Part shown: piece after piece, positions 52,237 to 59,127 of the stretch
Numbering within the stretch: position 1 is the stretch's first letter
Layout of the letters: every line of letters starts with the position of its first letter
NCBI GenBank assembly: GCA_031316315.1
Contig: JADBEO010000023.1
Location: 1 to 59,127, forward strand
Origin: Chelatococcus sambhunathii
GTDB lineage: Bacteria; Pseudomonadota; Alphaproteobacteria; Rhizobiales; Methylopilaceae
Direction: 5' to 3'
Length of the DNA stretch: 59,127 nt
Position numbers and translations under genes: made by a program
The notes under the pieces: model-generated
What the model was told of the DNA's origin: nothing
Database searches by the model: none
The model's input: the letters and a program-made list of their open reading frames with translations, nothing else

Positions 52237-54900
52237 TTACCTGCTGCGAAGTCCCTTCAGTCTGTAGAGCGCCTCCAGCGCCTCGCGGGGGCTGAGCGCG
52301 TCGGGATCGATGGCGTCGAGCGCCTCCACCGCCGGATCGGCGTCGGCCTCCGGCGCCTTCCGGGCGGCCGCGAAGAGCGGCAGGTCGTCGATCATGCGTT
52401 CGACCGGCGAGGCGCGGTCGTGCGCTTCGAGCTCGTCGAGCACCGCCTTCGCGCGCCGCACCACGGCGGGGGGAAGGCCGGCGAGCTTCGCGACCTGGAT
52501 GCCGTAGGACCGGTCGGCGACGCCGGGCGCGACCTCGTGCAGAAACACCACCTCGCCCTTCCATTCGGCGACGCGCACGGTGGCGTTCCGAAGCCGCGGC
52601 AGGCGCTTGGCGAGCGCCGTCAGTTCATGGAAATGCGTGGCGAACAGCGACCGGCAGCGGTTGACCTCGTGCAGGTGCTCGATCGCCGCCCAGGCGATCG
52701 ACAGCCCGTCGAAGGTCGCCGTGCCGCGCCCGATCTCGTCGAGGATCACCAGCGAGCGCGGACCGGCCGTGTTGAGGATCGCGGCCGTCTCGACCATCTC
52801 GACCATGAAGGTCGAGCGTCCGCGCGCAAGATCGTCGGCCGCGCCGACGCGGCTGAACAGCCGGTCGACCACGCCGATCCGGGCGGCCTTGGCCGGGACG
52901 AACGCGCCGGCCTGCGCGAGCACGGCGCAGAGCGCGGCCTGGCGGAGATAGGTCGACTTGCCGCCCATATTGGGGCCGGTGACGAGCTGGATCAGCCCGC
53001 CGTCGCCGTCCGGCGCGGAGAGCTCGGCGTCGTTCGGCACGAAGGGCTTTCCCTCGCGCTTCAGTGCCGCCTCGACCACGGGGTGGCGCGCGCCCTCGAG
53101 CGCGAAATCGAGGCTCTCGTCGACATGCGGCCGGACATGGCCGAGATCGACGGCGACCTCGGCCAGGCCGGCCGCGACGTCGAGCGCGGCAAGCGCGTCG
53201 GCGCAGGCGCGCGAGGTCTCCCAGCTCTCCTTCACACGGGCGACAAGGCTCTCGAAGATCCGCAGCTCCAGCGCGAGCGCGGTGTCGCCGGCCTCCGCGA
53301 TCCGGCGCTCCAGATCGCCGAGTTCGGTGGTCGTGAAGCGCATCGCCCCGGCCATGGTCTGGCGATGGACGAAGGTCTCCGCATGCGGCGGCTTCAGCAG
53401 GCGCTCGCCGTGCTGCTGGGGAACCTCGATGAAATAGCCGAGCACGTTGTTGTGCTTGATTCGGAGCGTGCGGACGTCAGTCGCGTCCGAATAGGCGGCC
53501 TGCAGCTGAGCGATGACCTTGCGGCTCTCGTCGCGCAGCGCGCGGGCGGCGTCGAGCTCGCTGCTGCGGCCGGCGCGCACGAAGCCGCCGTCGCGCTTCA
53601 GCAGCGGCAGCTCGTCGGCAAGCGTCCGCGCGAGATCGAGCGCCAGCGCATGGTCGGCCGCGGACAGAGCGTCGGCTATGGCGATCAGTTCGTCCGGGGC
53701 GTCCCTCTGAGTGGCGAGGCGCTCGGCGAGCGCCTGCGCGGCTCCAAGCGCGTCGCGGATCGCGGCGAGATCGCGCGGGCCGCCGCGATCCGACGCGATG
53801 CGCTGGGCTGCCCGGGCGAGGTCCGGGGCGCGCGCGAGCGTCTGGCGGACGAAGCGGCGCAGCTCCGGCGCCTCGATCAGCGCCTCGACCGCGTCGTGCC
53901 GGCGCGTGATCGCGGCCGGGTCGAGCAGGGGCCCGGCGATGCGCTGACCGAGAAGGCGCGAACCTCCGGCTGTCACGCAGGCGTCGACCGCGTCGAGCAG
54001 GCTGCCTTCGCGCTCGCCGGAAAGCCGGCGCACGAGCTCCAGATTGGCGCGCGTCGCCGCGTCGATCTCCATCACCGCGCCGCGGCCCTCGCGGGCGGGA
54101 CGCGAAAGCGGAGGCAGGTTCTGGAGCTGCGTGCGCTCCAAATAGCCGACGATCGCGGCGGCGGCCGTCAGCTCCGGCTTGGACAGGACCCCGAAGGCCT
54201 CGGTGGTCGCGACGCCGAAGTGTTTTGCGAGCCGCGTCTCGGCGCGGGCAGAATCGACCAGGTCGCGCGCGAGCGGGGTGACGGCGGCGCGGCTGTCGCC
54301 AAGCGCGGCTCCGAGCTCCTCGATCATGCCGTCTGGAACCAGCACCTCCGCCGCGTCGAGCCGGGCGAGCGCCGCCCCGAGACCCGCGACTGGCACCTCG
54401 CCGACAGAGAAGGCGCCGGTCGAGACGTCGACCGATGCCAGCCCGAAGGCGAAGCCGCCGTCCTCGCCGCGCCCGCGCGCGATCGCGGCGAGCAGATTGG
54501 CGCGGCGGGGCTCCAGCAGCGCGTCCTCAGTCAGGGTGCCGGGCGTGACGAGCCGCACGACGTCGCGGCGCACGACCGATTTCGCGCCGCGCTTCTTGGC
54601 TTCCTTCGGATCCTCCGTCTGCTCGCAGACCGCGACGCGGAAGCCGAGGCCGATCAGGCGCTGCAGATAGTCGTCGGCGCGCTCGACCGGCACGCCGCAC
54701 ATCGGAATGTCTTCGCCAAGGTGCTTGCCGCGCTTGGTCAGCGCGATGCCGAGCGCGCGGCTCGCCCTTTCGGCGTCCTCAAAGAACATCTCGTAGAAGT
54801 CGCCCATCCGATAGAACAGCAGGCTGTCGGGATTGGCGGTCTTGATTTCCAGGTACTGCGCCATCATCGGAGTCGGGTGGGCCGGGGCGAGCGCGTCCAT
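52237..54900 (-). CDS. mutS: DNA mismatch repair protein MutS
   Basis: An 887-residue MutS that recognises mismatches. The N-terminal domain has the mismatch-contact Phe-x-Glu in FYEMFFEDA, preceded by the family opening [22 protein letters not shown] in part. The ATPase has [10 protein letters not shown] at about 639-648, [16 protein letters not shown] and FATHFHELT. The ATG at 54900 gives the common MDALAP opening; the frame is open further through the inverted repeat upstream but no start there is credible. The gene is single. Confidence 0.97.
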   Translation of the reverse strand: MDALAPAHPTPMMAQYLEIKTANPDSLLFYRMGDFYEMFFEDAERASRALGIALTKRGKHLGEDIPMCGVPVERADDYLQRLIGLGFRVAVCEQTEDPKEAKKRGAKSVVRRDVVRLVTPGTLTEDALLEPRRANLLAAIARGRGEDGGFAFGLASVDVSTGAFSVGEVPVAGLGAALARLDAAEVLVPDGMIEELGAALGDSRAAVTPLARDLVDSARAETRLAKHFGVATTEAFGVLSKPELTAAAAIVGYLERTQLQNLPPLSRPAREGRGAVMEIDAATRANLELVRRLSGEREGSLLDAVDACVTAGGSRLLGQRIAGPLLDPAAITRRHDAVEALIEAPELRRFVRQTLARAPDLARAAQRIASDRGGPRDLAAIRDALGAAQALAERLATQRDAPDELIAIADALSAADHALALDLARTLADELPLLKRDGGFVRAGRSSELDAARALRDESRKVIAQLQAAYSDATDVRTLRIKHNNVLGYFIEVPQQHGERLLKPPHAETFVHRQTMAGAMRFTTTELGDLERRIAEAGDTALALELRIFESLVARVKESWETSRACADALAALDVAAGLAEVAVDLGHVRPHVDESLDFALEGARHPVVEAALKREGKPFVPNDAELSAPDGDGGLIQLVTGPNMGGKSTYLRQAALCAVLAQAGAFVPAKAARIGVVDRLFSRVGAADDLARGRSTFMVEMVETAAILNTAGPRSLVILDEIGRGTATFDGLSIAWAAIEHLHEVNRCRSLFATHFHELTALAKRLPRLRNATVRVAEWKGEVVFLHEVAPGVADRSYGIQVAKLAGLPPAVVRRAKAVLDELEAHDRASPVERMIDDLPLFAAARKAPEADADPAVEALDAIDPDALSPREALEALYRLKGLRSR

Positions 54901-54934
54901 GGTCACCGCGCGGCTCCGGCTGGATGACGCGACT

Positions 54935-55050
54935 GCGTGCTTCGAGACGCCCGCTTGCGCGGGCTCCTCAGCATGAGGAGCGCGGTGATCGCCAAAAAGA
55001 ACAGTCCTCATGCTGAGGAGCGGCCCGGAGGGACGCGTCTCGAAGCACGC
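54935..55050. repeat. 116-bp double inverted repeat
   Basis: Outer arms gcgtgcttcgagacgc / gcgtctcgaagcacgc are perfectly complementary over 16 bases at both ends. Inner arms ctcctcagcatgagga / tcctcatgctgaggag are perfect over 16 bases. About 25 bases lie between the inner arms. No open reading frame is carried. It begins 35 bases upstream of mutS. A half-copy is at 1532-1547. Confidence 0.88.
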
Positions 55051-55161
55051 AGGCGGCTTCTGCAGGCTTCAGTGAACGCCTGACATTGCGACGCCGCGCA
55101 TCGCCCGGGCAAGGCCGCGCGCCCGCTCCTCCACGGCGGATTTGACTTGCGCCGGCCCATG

Positions 55162-55177
55162 TGTACCAATCGGTACA
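55162..55177. promoter_or_regulatory. Probable TetR operator (tgtaccaatcggtaca)
   Basis: A palindrome with six-base perfect arms (tgtacc/ggtaca) and a second similar half-site (attcggtaca, 55188-55197). It lies 34 bases upstream of the DUF1348 start and overlaps a possible -10 (taccaa) for ttgact at 55142-55147. The downstream TetR gene is the likely ligand. Confidence 0.6.
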
Positions 55178-55210
55178 TAGTTTTCCATTCGGTACAGATT
55201 GAGGCTCGCC

Positions 55211-55678
55211 ATGTCCGGACGTCCGCCGTTCCCGCCTTTCACCGCCGAGACCGCGGCCCAGAAAGCCCGTATGGCCGAGGACGCCTGGAACAGCCGCGAT
55301 CCGGCCAAGGTCGCGCTCGCCTATACAGAGGACAGCGTGTGGCGGAACCGCGCCGAGTTTCTGAAGGGGCGCGCCGAGATCGAGGCGTTCCTGACCCGCA
55401 AATGGGCGCGCGAGCTCGACTATCGGCTCATCAAGGAAGTCTGGACCTGGGCTGAGAACCGCATCGCGGTGCGCTTCGCCTATGAGTGGCTCGACGACAG
55501 CGGCCACTGGTTCCGCTCTTACGGCAACGAGAACTGGGAGTTTTCAGAGGACGGGCTGATGCGGCGGCGCTTCGCGAGCATCAACGACCTCCCGATCGCC
55601 GAGAGCGAGCGCAAGTATCACTGGCCGCTCGGGCGCCGGCCGGACGATCATCCGAGCCTCAGCGACCTCGGCCTCTGA
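55211..55678 (+). CDS. DUF1348 family (NTF2-like) protein
   Basis: A 155-residue NTF2-fold protein of the DUF1348/YesE type, recognised by [30 protein letters not shown] in part and by [16 protein letters not shown] and the [21 protein letters not shown] region. Such proteins are annotated as nuclear transport factor 2-like; the ligand or reaction is unknown. ATG 55211 is chosen over TTG 55199. The TetR gene follows after 19 bases, and the operator precedes this gene, so the two probably form one autoregulated unit. Confidence 0.9.
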   Translation: MSGRPPFPPFTAETAAQKARMAEDAWNSRDPAKVALAYTEDSVWRNRAEFLKGRAEIEAFLTRKWARELDYRLIKEVWTWAENRIAVRFAYEWLDDSGHWFRSYGNENWEFSEDGLMRRRFASINDLPIAESERKYHWPLGRRPDDHPSLSDLGL

Positions 55679-55697
55679 GCCGCGGGCGAGGCCCGAC

Positions 55698-56270
55698 ATG
55701 CCCCGCATGGTCGCCGAGCGCACGGACGTGCTGCCTGCGCTCGGCGAGTGTTTTCGCGAGCACGGCTTCGAGGGCGCGAGCCTCGCGCTCATCGGGGCCG
55801 CGACCGGGCTCGGCAAGGGCAGCCTCTACCACTTCTTCCCCGGCGGGAAGGCCGAGATGGCGGCCGCCGTGCTCGCCGAAATCGACGGCTGGTTCGAGCG
55901 CGAGGTGTTCGCGCCGCTGAAGGACAGCGAGCCTCCCGACGCCGGTATCGCCGCGATGTTCGAGGCGACGGAGACGTATTTCCGCTCCGGCCGCCGCGTC
56001 TGCCTCGTCGGTTGCTTCGCCCTCGGCGATGTGCGCGATCGGTTCGCGGAGGCGGTCCGCTCCTATTTCCAGCGCTGGATTGATGCGCTCCGCCTCGCGC
56101 TTCAACGGGCGGGCGCAAGCCCGGACGAGGCGCTGAGGCGCGCGGTCGACGTGGTGGGCGGAATCCAGGGCGCGATCGTTCTGTCACGCGCGCTGGATGA
56201 TCCGGGGGTCTTTTCCGGGATGCTCGCGAGGATGAGACGAGACCTGACGGAGATGAAGCCGTCTTCCTGA
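55698..56270 (+). CDS. TetR/AcrR family transcriptional regulator
   Basis: A 190-residue repressor. The N-terminal helix-turn-helix (about 5-50) reads ALGECFREHGFEGASL, then GLGKGSLYHFFPGGKAEM with the usual SLYHFFP recognition pattern. The ligand domain (about 55-185) has the C-terminal block seen in YxaF/LmrA-like TetR proteins, with VCLVGCFALGDV. It likely controls the upstream DUF1348 gene and itself through the palindrome at 55162. Confidence 0.93.
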   Translation: MPRMVAERTDVLPALGECFREHGFEGASLALIGAATGLGKGSLYHFFPGGKAEMAAAVLAEIDGWFEREVFAPLKDSEPPDAGIAAMFEATETYFRSGRRVCLVGCFALGDVRDRFAEAVRSYFQRWIDALRLALQRAGASPDEALRRAVDVVGGIQGAIVLSRALDDPGVFSGMLARMRRDLTEMKPSS

Positions 56271-56573
56271 CGGCGGCGCCCGCGGCGATCTCAGAGACAA
56301 GTGCGCTCAAGGCGCGCGACTTGCGTCGGTACTAATACTTACGACTATATACAATATTGCCCCCATTCACTGCGCGGCGGGATGATTTCTGACGGACTTG
56401 AGAACGCGACGGGAGATCGATCTGCGGAGTTGATGGCGTGCGATGACGTGGCCGCCATCTCGTTGCGCGCTCCGTCCGCCTCCCGCCGCATGTCTCCGAG
56501 CCTCGAACCCAGCGGCTCCGGCGTCACCGATCGTGGCGCGACGAGGGGTCCAACAAAGGATCTGGGGGTTTCA
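56271..56573. other. Gap before the glycine-rich gene
   Basis: 303 bases with an AT-rich patch at about 56325-56365 (tactaatacttacgac and tatatacaatat) that may hold a promoter. No gene, hairpin or repeat was recognised in the rest. Confidence 0.4.
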
Positions 56574-57239
56574 ATGAGCAGGAGCATTTCGAAGACATCG
56601 CGTTTCGTCGCGTTCGCGGTCGGGACGCTGACGTTCGTCGGCGCCGCGGCGTTCGCCATCGCGCCTGCTTCCGCCGAATGGGGCGGCGGCTATGGCGGGA
56701 CGCCGGGCGGCGGCAGCGGCGGCGGCTATGGCGGCGGCCAGTCCGGCGGACAATCCGGAGGCTGGGACAAGGGGTCCGGCCAGAGCGGCGGCGGCTGGGA
56801 CAAAGGCGGCGGTCAGTCGGGCGGGGGCGGCGGCTATGGCGGCGGACGGCCAAGCCGGCCTGACGGATACGGCGGAGGGCGGCCAGACGGCTATGGCGGT
56901 GGCCGGCCCGGAAACTACGGCGGAGGTTACGGCGGCGGCCGGCCCGACGGTTATGGGGGCGGACGCCCCGGGAACTATGGCGGGGGCTACGGCGGCGGGC
57001 GGCCCGACGGCTACGGCGGAGGGCGCCCCGACGGTCACGGCGGCGGACGGCCTGGAGGCTATGACGGTTATGGCGGCGGCCGGCCTCCGAGATACGGCGG
57101 CTATGGCGACGGACGATACGGCGGCAGCGGCCATTACGTGCGCGGCCATTGCACCTCCTACTATGGCTGCCGCCCCGCCTATCGCCCTCGCCCGGAGTAC
57201 CGTCCAGGCCCGGTCTATCGTCCGCGTGACGACTACTGA
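56574..57239 (+). CDS. Secreted glycine-rich repeat protein
   Basis: A 221-residue protein. Signal peptide (VAFAVGTLTFVGAAAFAI, cleavage near ASA-EW), then about 125 residues of Gly/Tyr/Arg/Asp repeats of the form GGGRPDGYG and GGGRPGNYGGGYG, with earlier variants GGGQSGG and GGWDKG; a final tail has two cysteines (GHCTSYYGC) and Arg/Pro/Tyr motifs (YRPRPEYRPGPVYRP). It should be exported and largely disordered, perhaps a surface or wall-associated polymer-like protein. The repeats are also repeats at DNA level, so copy-number change by slippage is likely. Confidence 0.82.
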   Translation: MSRSISKTSRFVAFAVGTLTFVGAAAFAIAPASAEWGGGYGGTPGGGSGGGYGGGQSGGQSGGWDKGSGQSGGGWDKGGGQSGGGGGYGGGRPSRPDGYGGGRPDGYGGGRPGNYGGGYGGGRPDGYGGGRPGNYGGGYGGGRPDGYGGGRPDGHGGGRPGGYDGYGGGRPPRYGGYGDGRYGGSGHYVRGHCTSYYGCRPAYRPRPEYRPGPVYRPRDDY

Positions 57240-57315
57240 CGACGTCGCAGGGCAGGATGCGTAAGGACGCTGGCCAGTCTGCGGCCGGCGGACCGGACCT
57301 GTCTCGCGCGCCGCT

Positions 57316-58479
57316 TCAGCTCGCGAGATCGGCCACCACCGCGTCGAGCACCGGAAAGCCCTCGGGCGTGACGCGCAGCCGGTCGCGCCCGACGCGCTCG
57401 ACCATGCCGTCCATGACGAGGTCGTCGATACGCCGGTCGGAGATCCGCCGGCCGCAGAGGCGGTGGAAGCGGGCGAGGTCGATGCCTTCCGTCAGGCGCA
57501 GGCCCATGACGAGGAACTCGTCGGCCTGCGACTCGAGCGAGAGCGGTTCGTTCATGACGAGGCCGGCGCCGTCCGCCTCCACGGCCGAGGCCCAGAGCTC
57601 GGGGTTGCGCTCGGTCGAGAGCTCGCGGCGTGCGCCGTTCACGATCAGCCGGCCGTGGGCGCCGGGACCGACGCCGGCGTATTCGCCGTAGCGCCAGTAG
57701 ACGAGATTGTGCCGGCTCTCCTGCCCGGGCCGGGCGTGGTTCGAGATCTCGTAGGCCGGCAGGCCGGCGGCTTCGCACGTCTCCTGCGTCAAGTCCCACA
57801 GCGCGCGGGCCGTCGCCTCGTCGGGCGTCTTGAGCTTGCCGTCGCGGTGTAGGCCCCAATAGGGCGTGCCTTCCTCGATGGTGAGCTGGTAGAGCGACAG
57901 GTGGTCCGTGCCGAGAGCGAGCGCCCGCGCAAGCTCGTCGCGCCAGGCGTCCGGCGTCTGGTCGGGCCGGGCGTAGATCAGGTCGAAGGAGACGCGCTCG
58001 AAGGTCGCCGTCGCGACGCCAAGCGCCTTGAGCGCCTCCTCGGCGGTGTGAAGCCGTCCGAGCTGCTTCAGCGCCTCGTCATGGAGCGACTGCACGCCGA
58101 GCGAGACGCGGTTGATCCCGGCGGCGCGATAGCCGCGGAAGCGGTCGGCCTCAACGCTGGTCGGATTGGCTTCGAGCGTCACCTCGACTGCGTCGTCGAC
58201 CTCCCAGCTCCCGCCGATGGCGTCCAGAATGCCGGCGACGGTCTCCGGCAGCATCAGTGAGGGCGTGCCGCCGCCGAAAAAGATCGAGGAGACGGTGCGT
58301 CCCGGCGCGAGCGCGGCCATGTGGGCGATCTCGCGGCGGAAAGCGGCGAGGAAGCGCGGCTCGTCCCAGCCCTTGTGGCGGACATGGCTGTTGAAGTCGC
58401 AATAGGGGCACTTCGAGGCGCAGAACGGCCAGTGCACATAGACGCCGAAGCCCGGCTCGCCCGAAGTTGCATCGCTCAT
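57316..58479 (-). CDS. hemW: Radical SAM haem chaperone HemW
   Basis: A 387-residue radical-SAM family protein. The cluster motif CxxxCxxC is at Cys20, Cys24 and Cys27 (CASKCPYC), the GGG motif in [10 protein letters not shown] and the family segments [18 protein letters not shown] and [16 protein letters not shown] are intact. It was once called oxygen-independent coproporphyrinogen oxidase-like; the CPYC pattern without the HemN extra Cys marks HemW, which handles haem. The start overlaps the rdgB stop (ATGA), giving the classic rdgB-hemW pair. Confidence 0.95.
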   Translation of the reverse strand: MSDATSGEPGFGVYVHWPFCASKCPYCDFNSHVRHKGWDEPRFLAAFRREIAHMAALAPGRTVSSIFFGGGTPSLMLPETVAGILDAIGGSWEVDDAVEVTLEANPTSVEADRFRGYRAAGINRVSLGVQSLHDEALKQLGRLHTAEEALKALGVATATFERVSFDLIYARPDQTPDAWRDELARALALGTDHLSLYQLTIEEGTPYWGLHRDGKLKTPDEATARALWDLTQETCEAAGLPAYEISNHARPGQESRHNLVYWRYGEYAGVGPGAHGRLIVNGARRELSTERNPELWASAVEADGAGLVMNEPLSLESQADEFLVMGLRLTEGIDLARFHRLCGRRISDRRIDDLVMDGMVERVGRDRLRVTPEGFPVLDAVVADLAS

Positions 58480-59127
58480 CTCGGCGGACCGTCCGGATAG
58501 AGCGCCGCCATCAGCTCGCCGAAGGCCCGGGCGCGGTGCGACAGACCGGTGGCGCGGCCGGTCTCGTCCCAGGTCACGCCGTGCTTCTCCTCGGCCGTCA
58601 TCTCGCCGAAGGTGCGGTGGCAACCCTCCGGCAGGAAGACGGGATCATAGCCGAAGCCGAGCTCTCCGCGCGGCGGCCAGACCAGCACGCCGGGAACCGA
58701 GCCTTCGACGTCGAGCCCCTCGCCGGAGGGCCAGGCGAGCGAGAGCGCGGCGACGAAGGCCGCGCGCCGCTCGCCCGGCGTTGTCGCGCCGCGGTCCTGC
58801 AGGTCCTCCTCGACGCGCGCCATCGCCGAAGCGAAATCCTTGTCCGGTCCGGCCCAGCGGGCGGAGAACAGGCCCGGCGCGCCCCAGAGCGCGAACACGC
58901 AGAGCCCGCTGTCGTCGGACAGCGCCGGCAGGCCGGAGGCTTTGGCCGCGCTCTCCGCCTTGATGCGCGCGTTCTCGGCGTAAGTGGTGCCGGTCTCGTC
59001 CGGCTCCGGCAGGCCGAGCTCGCCGGCTGAGACGAGCTCGAGCGGAAAGGGCGCCAGCAGTTCGCGGAATTCGCGCAGCTTGCCGGAATTGTGGGTCGCG
59101 ATGACGAGGCGCGGGCCGAGGGGAGGG
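58476..59127 (-). CDS. rdgB: RdgB/HAM1 family XTP/dITP diphosphatase, 5' end outside window
   Basis: The gene runs off the right edge. In frame up to 59126 are [20 protein letters not shown], including the THNSGK nucleotide motif, then [31 protein letters not shown] and [10 protein letters not shown], all standard for the family that removes non-canonical purine nucleotides (ITP, XTP). Only a few N-terminal residues and the start codon are missing. It overlaps hemW by four bases; in related genomes rph usually precedes it. Confidence 0.96.
   Translation of the reverse strand, partial: PPLGPRLVIATHNSGKLREFRELLAPFPLELVSAGELGLPEPDETGTTYAENARIKAESAAKASGLPALSDDSGLCVFALWGAPGLFSARWAGPDKDFASAMARVEEDLQDRGATTPGERRAAFVAALSLAWPSGEGLDVEGSVPGVLVWPPRGELGFGYDPVFLPEGCHRTFGEMTAEEKHGVTWDETGRATGLSHRARAFGELMAALYPDGPPR

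Noticed and set aside
52420..54927. 835-codon open frame on the plus strand
   Set aside because: Antisense of mutS, with Arg/Glu/Gly-rich composition and no start signal.
56690..57130. Regular short repeats resembling a CRISPR array
   Set aside because: They are in-frame Gly/Tyr/Arg codons of a secreted protein, of uneven length, without unique spacers; no cas genes are present.

Overview
This is a GC-rich, densely coded chromosomal window from an alphaproteobacterium, most likely of the order Hyphomicrobiales (Rhizobiales). The support is the set of chromosomal genes (class I lysyl-tRNA synthetase, the comF/grxC/nitrilase/DUF1178 string, the rdgB-hemW pair, thrB next to rnhA, a DUF6460 gene behind lysK), high-GC codon use, and many extragenic palindromic repeats. 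Genus cannot be fixed from the sequence. No rRNA, CRISPR array, prophage, insertion-sequence transposase or plasmid function was seen. There is one tRNA gene, tRNA-Gly(CCC).

Layout. 1-7520: a divergent ybbA-like/tesA pair, a decayed aldo/keto reductase, thpR, a sulfotransferase, leuD, accA and an L,D-transpeptidase lipoprotein ending in a strong bidirectional terminator. 7521-8426: an AT-rich patch with one orphan membrane-anchored gene directly behind secA. 8436-14451: secA, a parvulin isomerase, argJ, mutT and an Flp pilin. 14459-20219: a class I methyltransferase, cfa, the comF-grxC-nitrilase-DUF1178 block and a fatty-acid desaturase. 20532-27065: a GGDEF/EAL protein, a FeeM-like N-acyl amino acid synthase, a methyltransferase, an alpha/beta hydrolase and malonyl-CoA decarboxylase. 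27335-32714: a small secreted protein, rnhA-thrB, a second L,D-transpeptidase lipoprotein, ispH, a lipoprotein and dodecin. 32884-43224: a MASE1-PAS-PAS-GGDEF-EAL protein, a soluble PAS-PAS chemoreceptor, tRNA-Gly, a polysaccharide pyruvyl transferase, an SCO1-type copper protein, a membrane GT2 glycosyltransferase and a solute-binding protein. 43432-48102: lysK, DUF6460, a DUF559 nuclease-like gene bracketed by two 141/142-bp palindromic repeats, a MATE exporter and a membrane protein. 48363-59127: pyrD-DUF952, an S24 repressor/peptidase, an ArsR-SDR pair, mutS, a DUF1348-TetR pair, a glycine-rich secreted protein, hemW and the 3' part of rdgB.

Most of the window is housekeeping. The parts most worth a second look are: (1) the DUF559 gene bracketed by direct copies of a composite palindrome, a candidate nuclease-repeat unit; (2) the FeeM-like acyltransferase with a convergent, overlapping methyltransferase and an adjacent hydrolase, a candidate lipid-signal module next to a c-di-GMP enzyme; (3) the AT-rich orphan gene attached to the secA stop codon; (4) a 116-bp double inverted repeat just upstream of mutS; (5) two clear regulator/operator pairs (ArsR-SDR and TetR-DUF1348). 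All coordinates come from reading the sequence; family assignments rest on motif recognition, not database searches.
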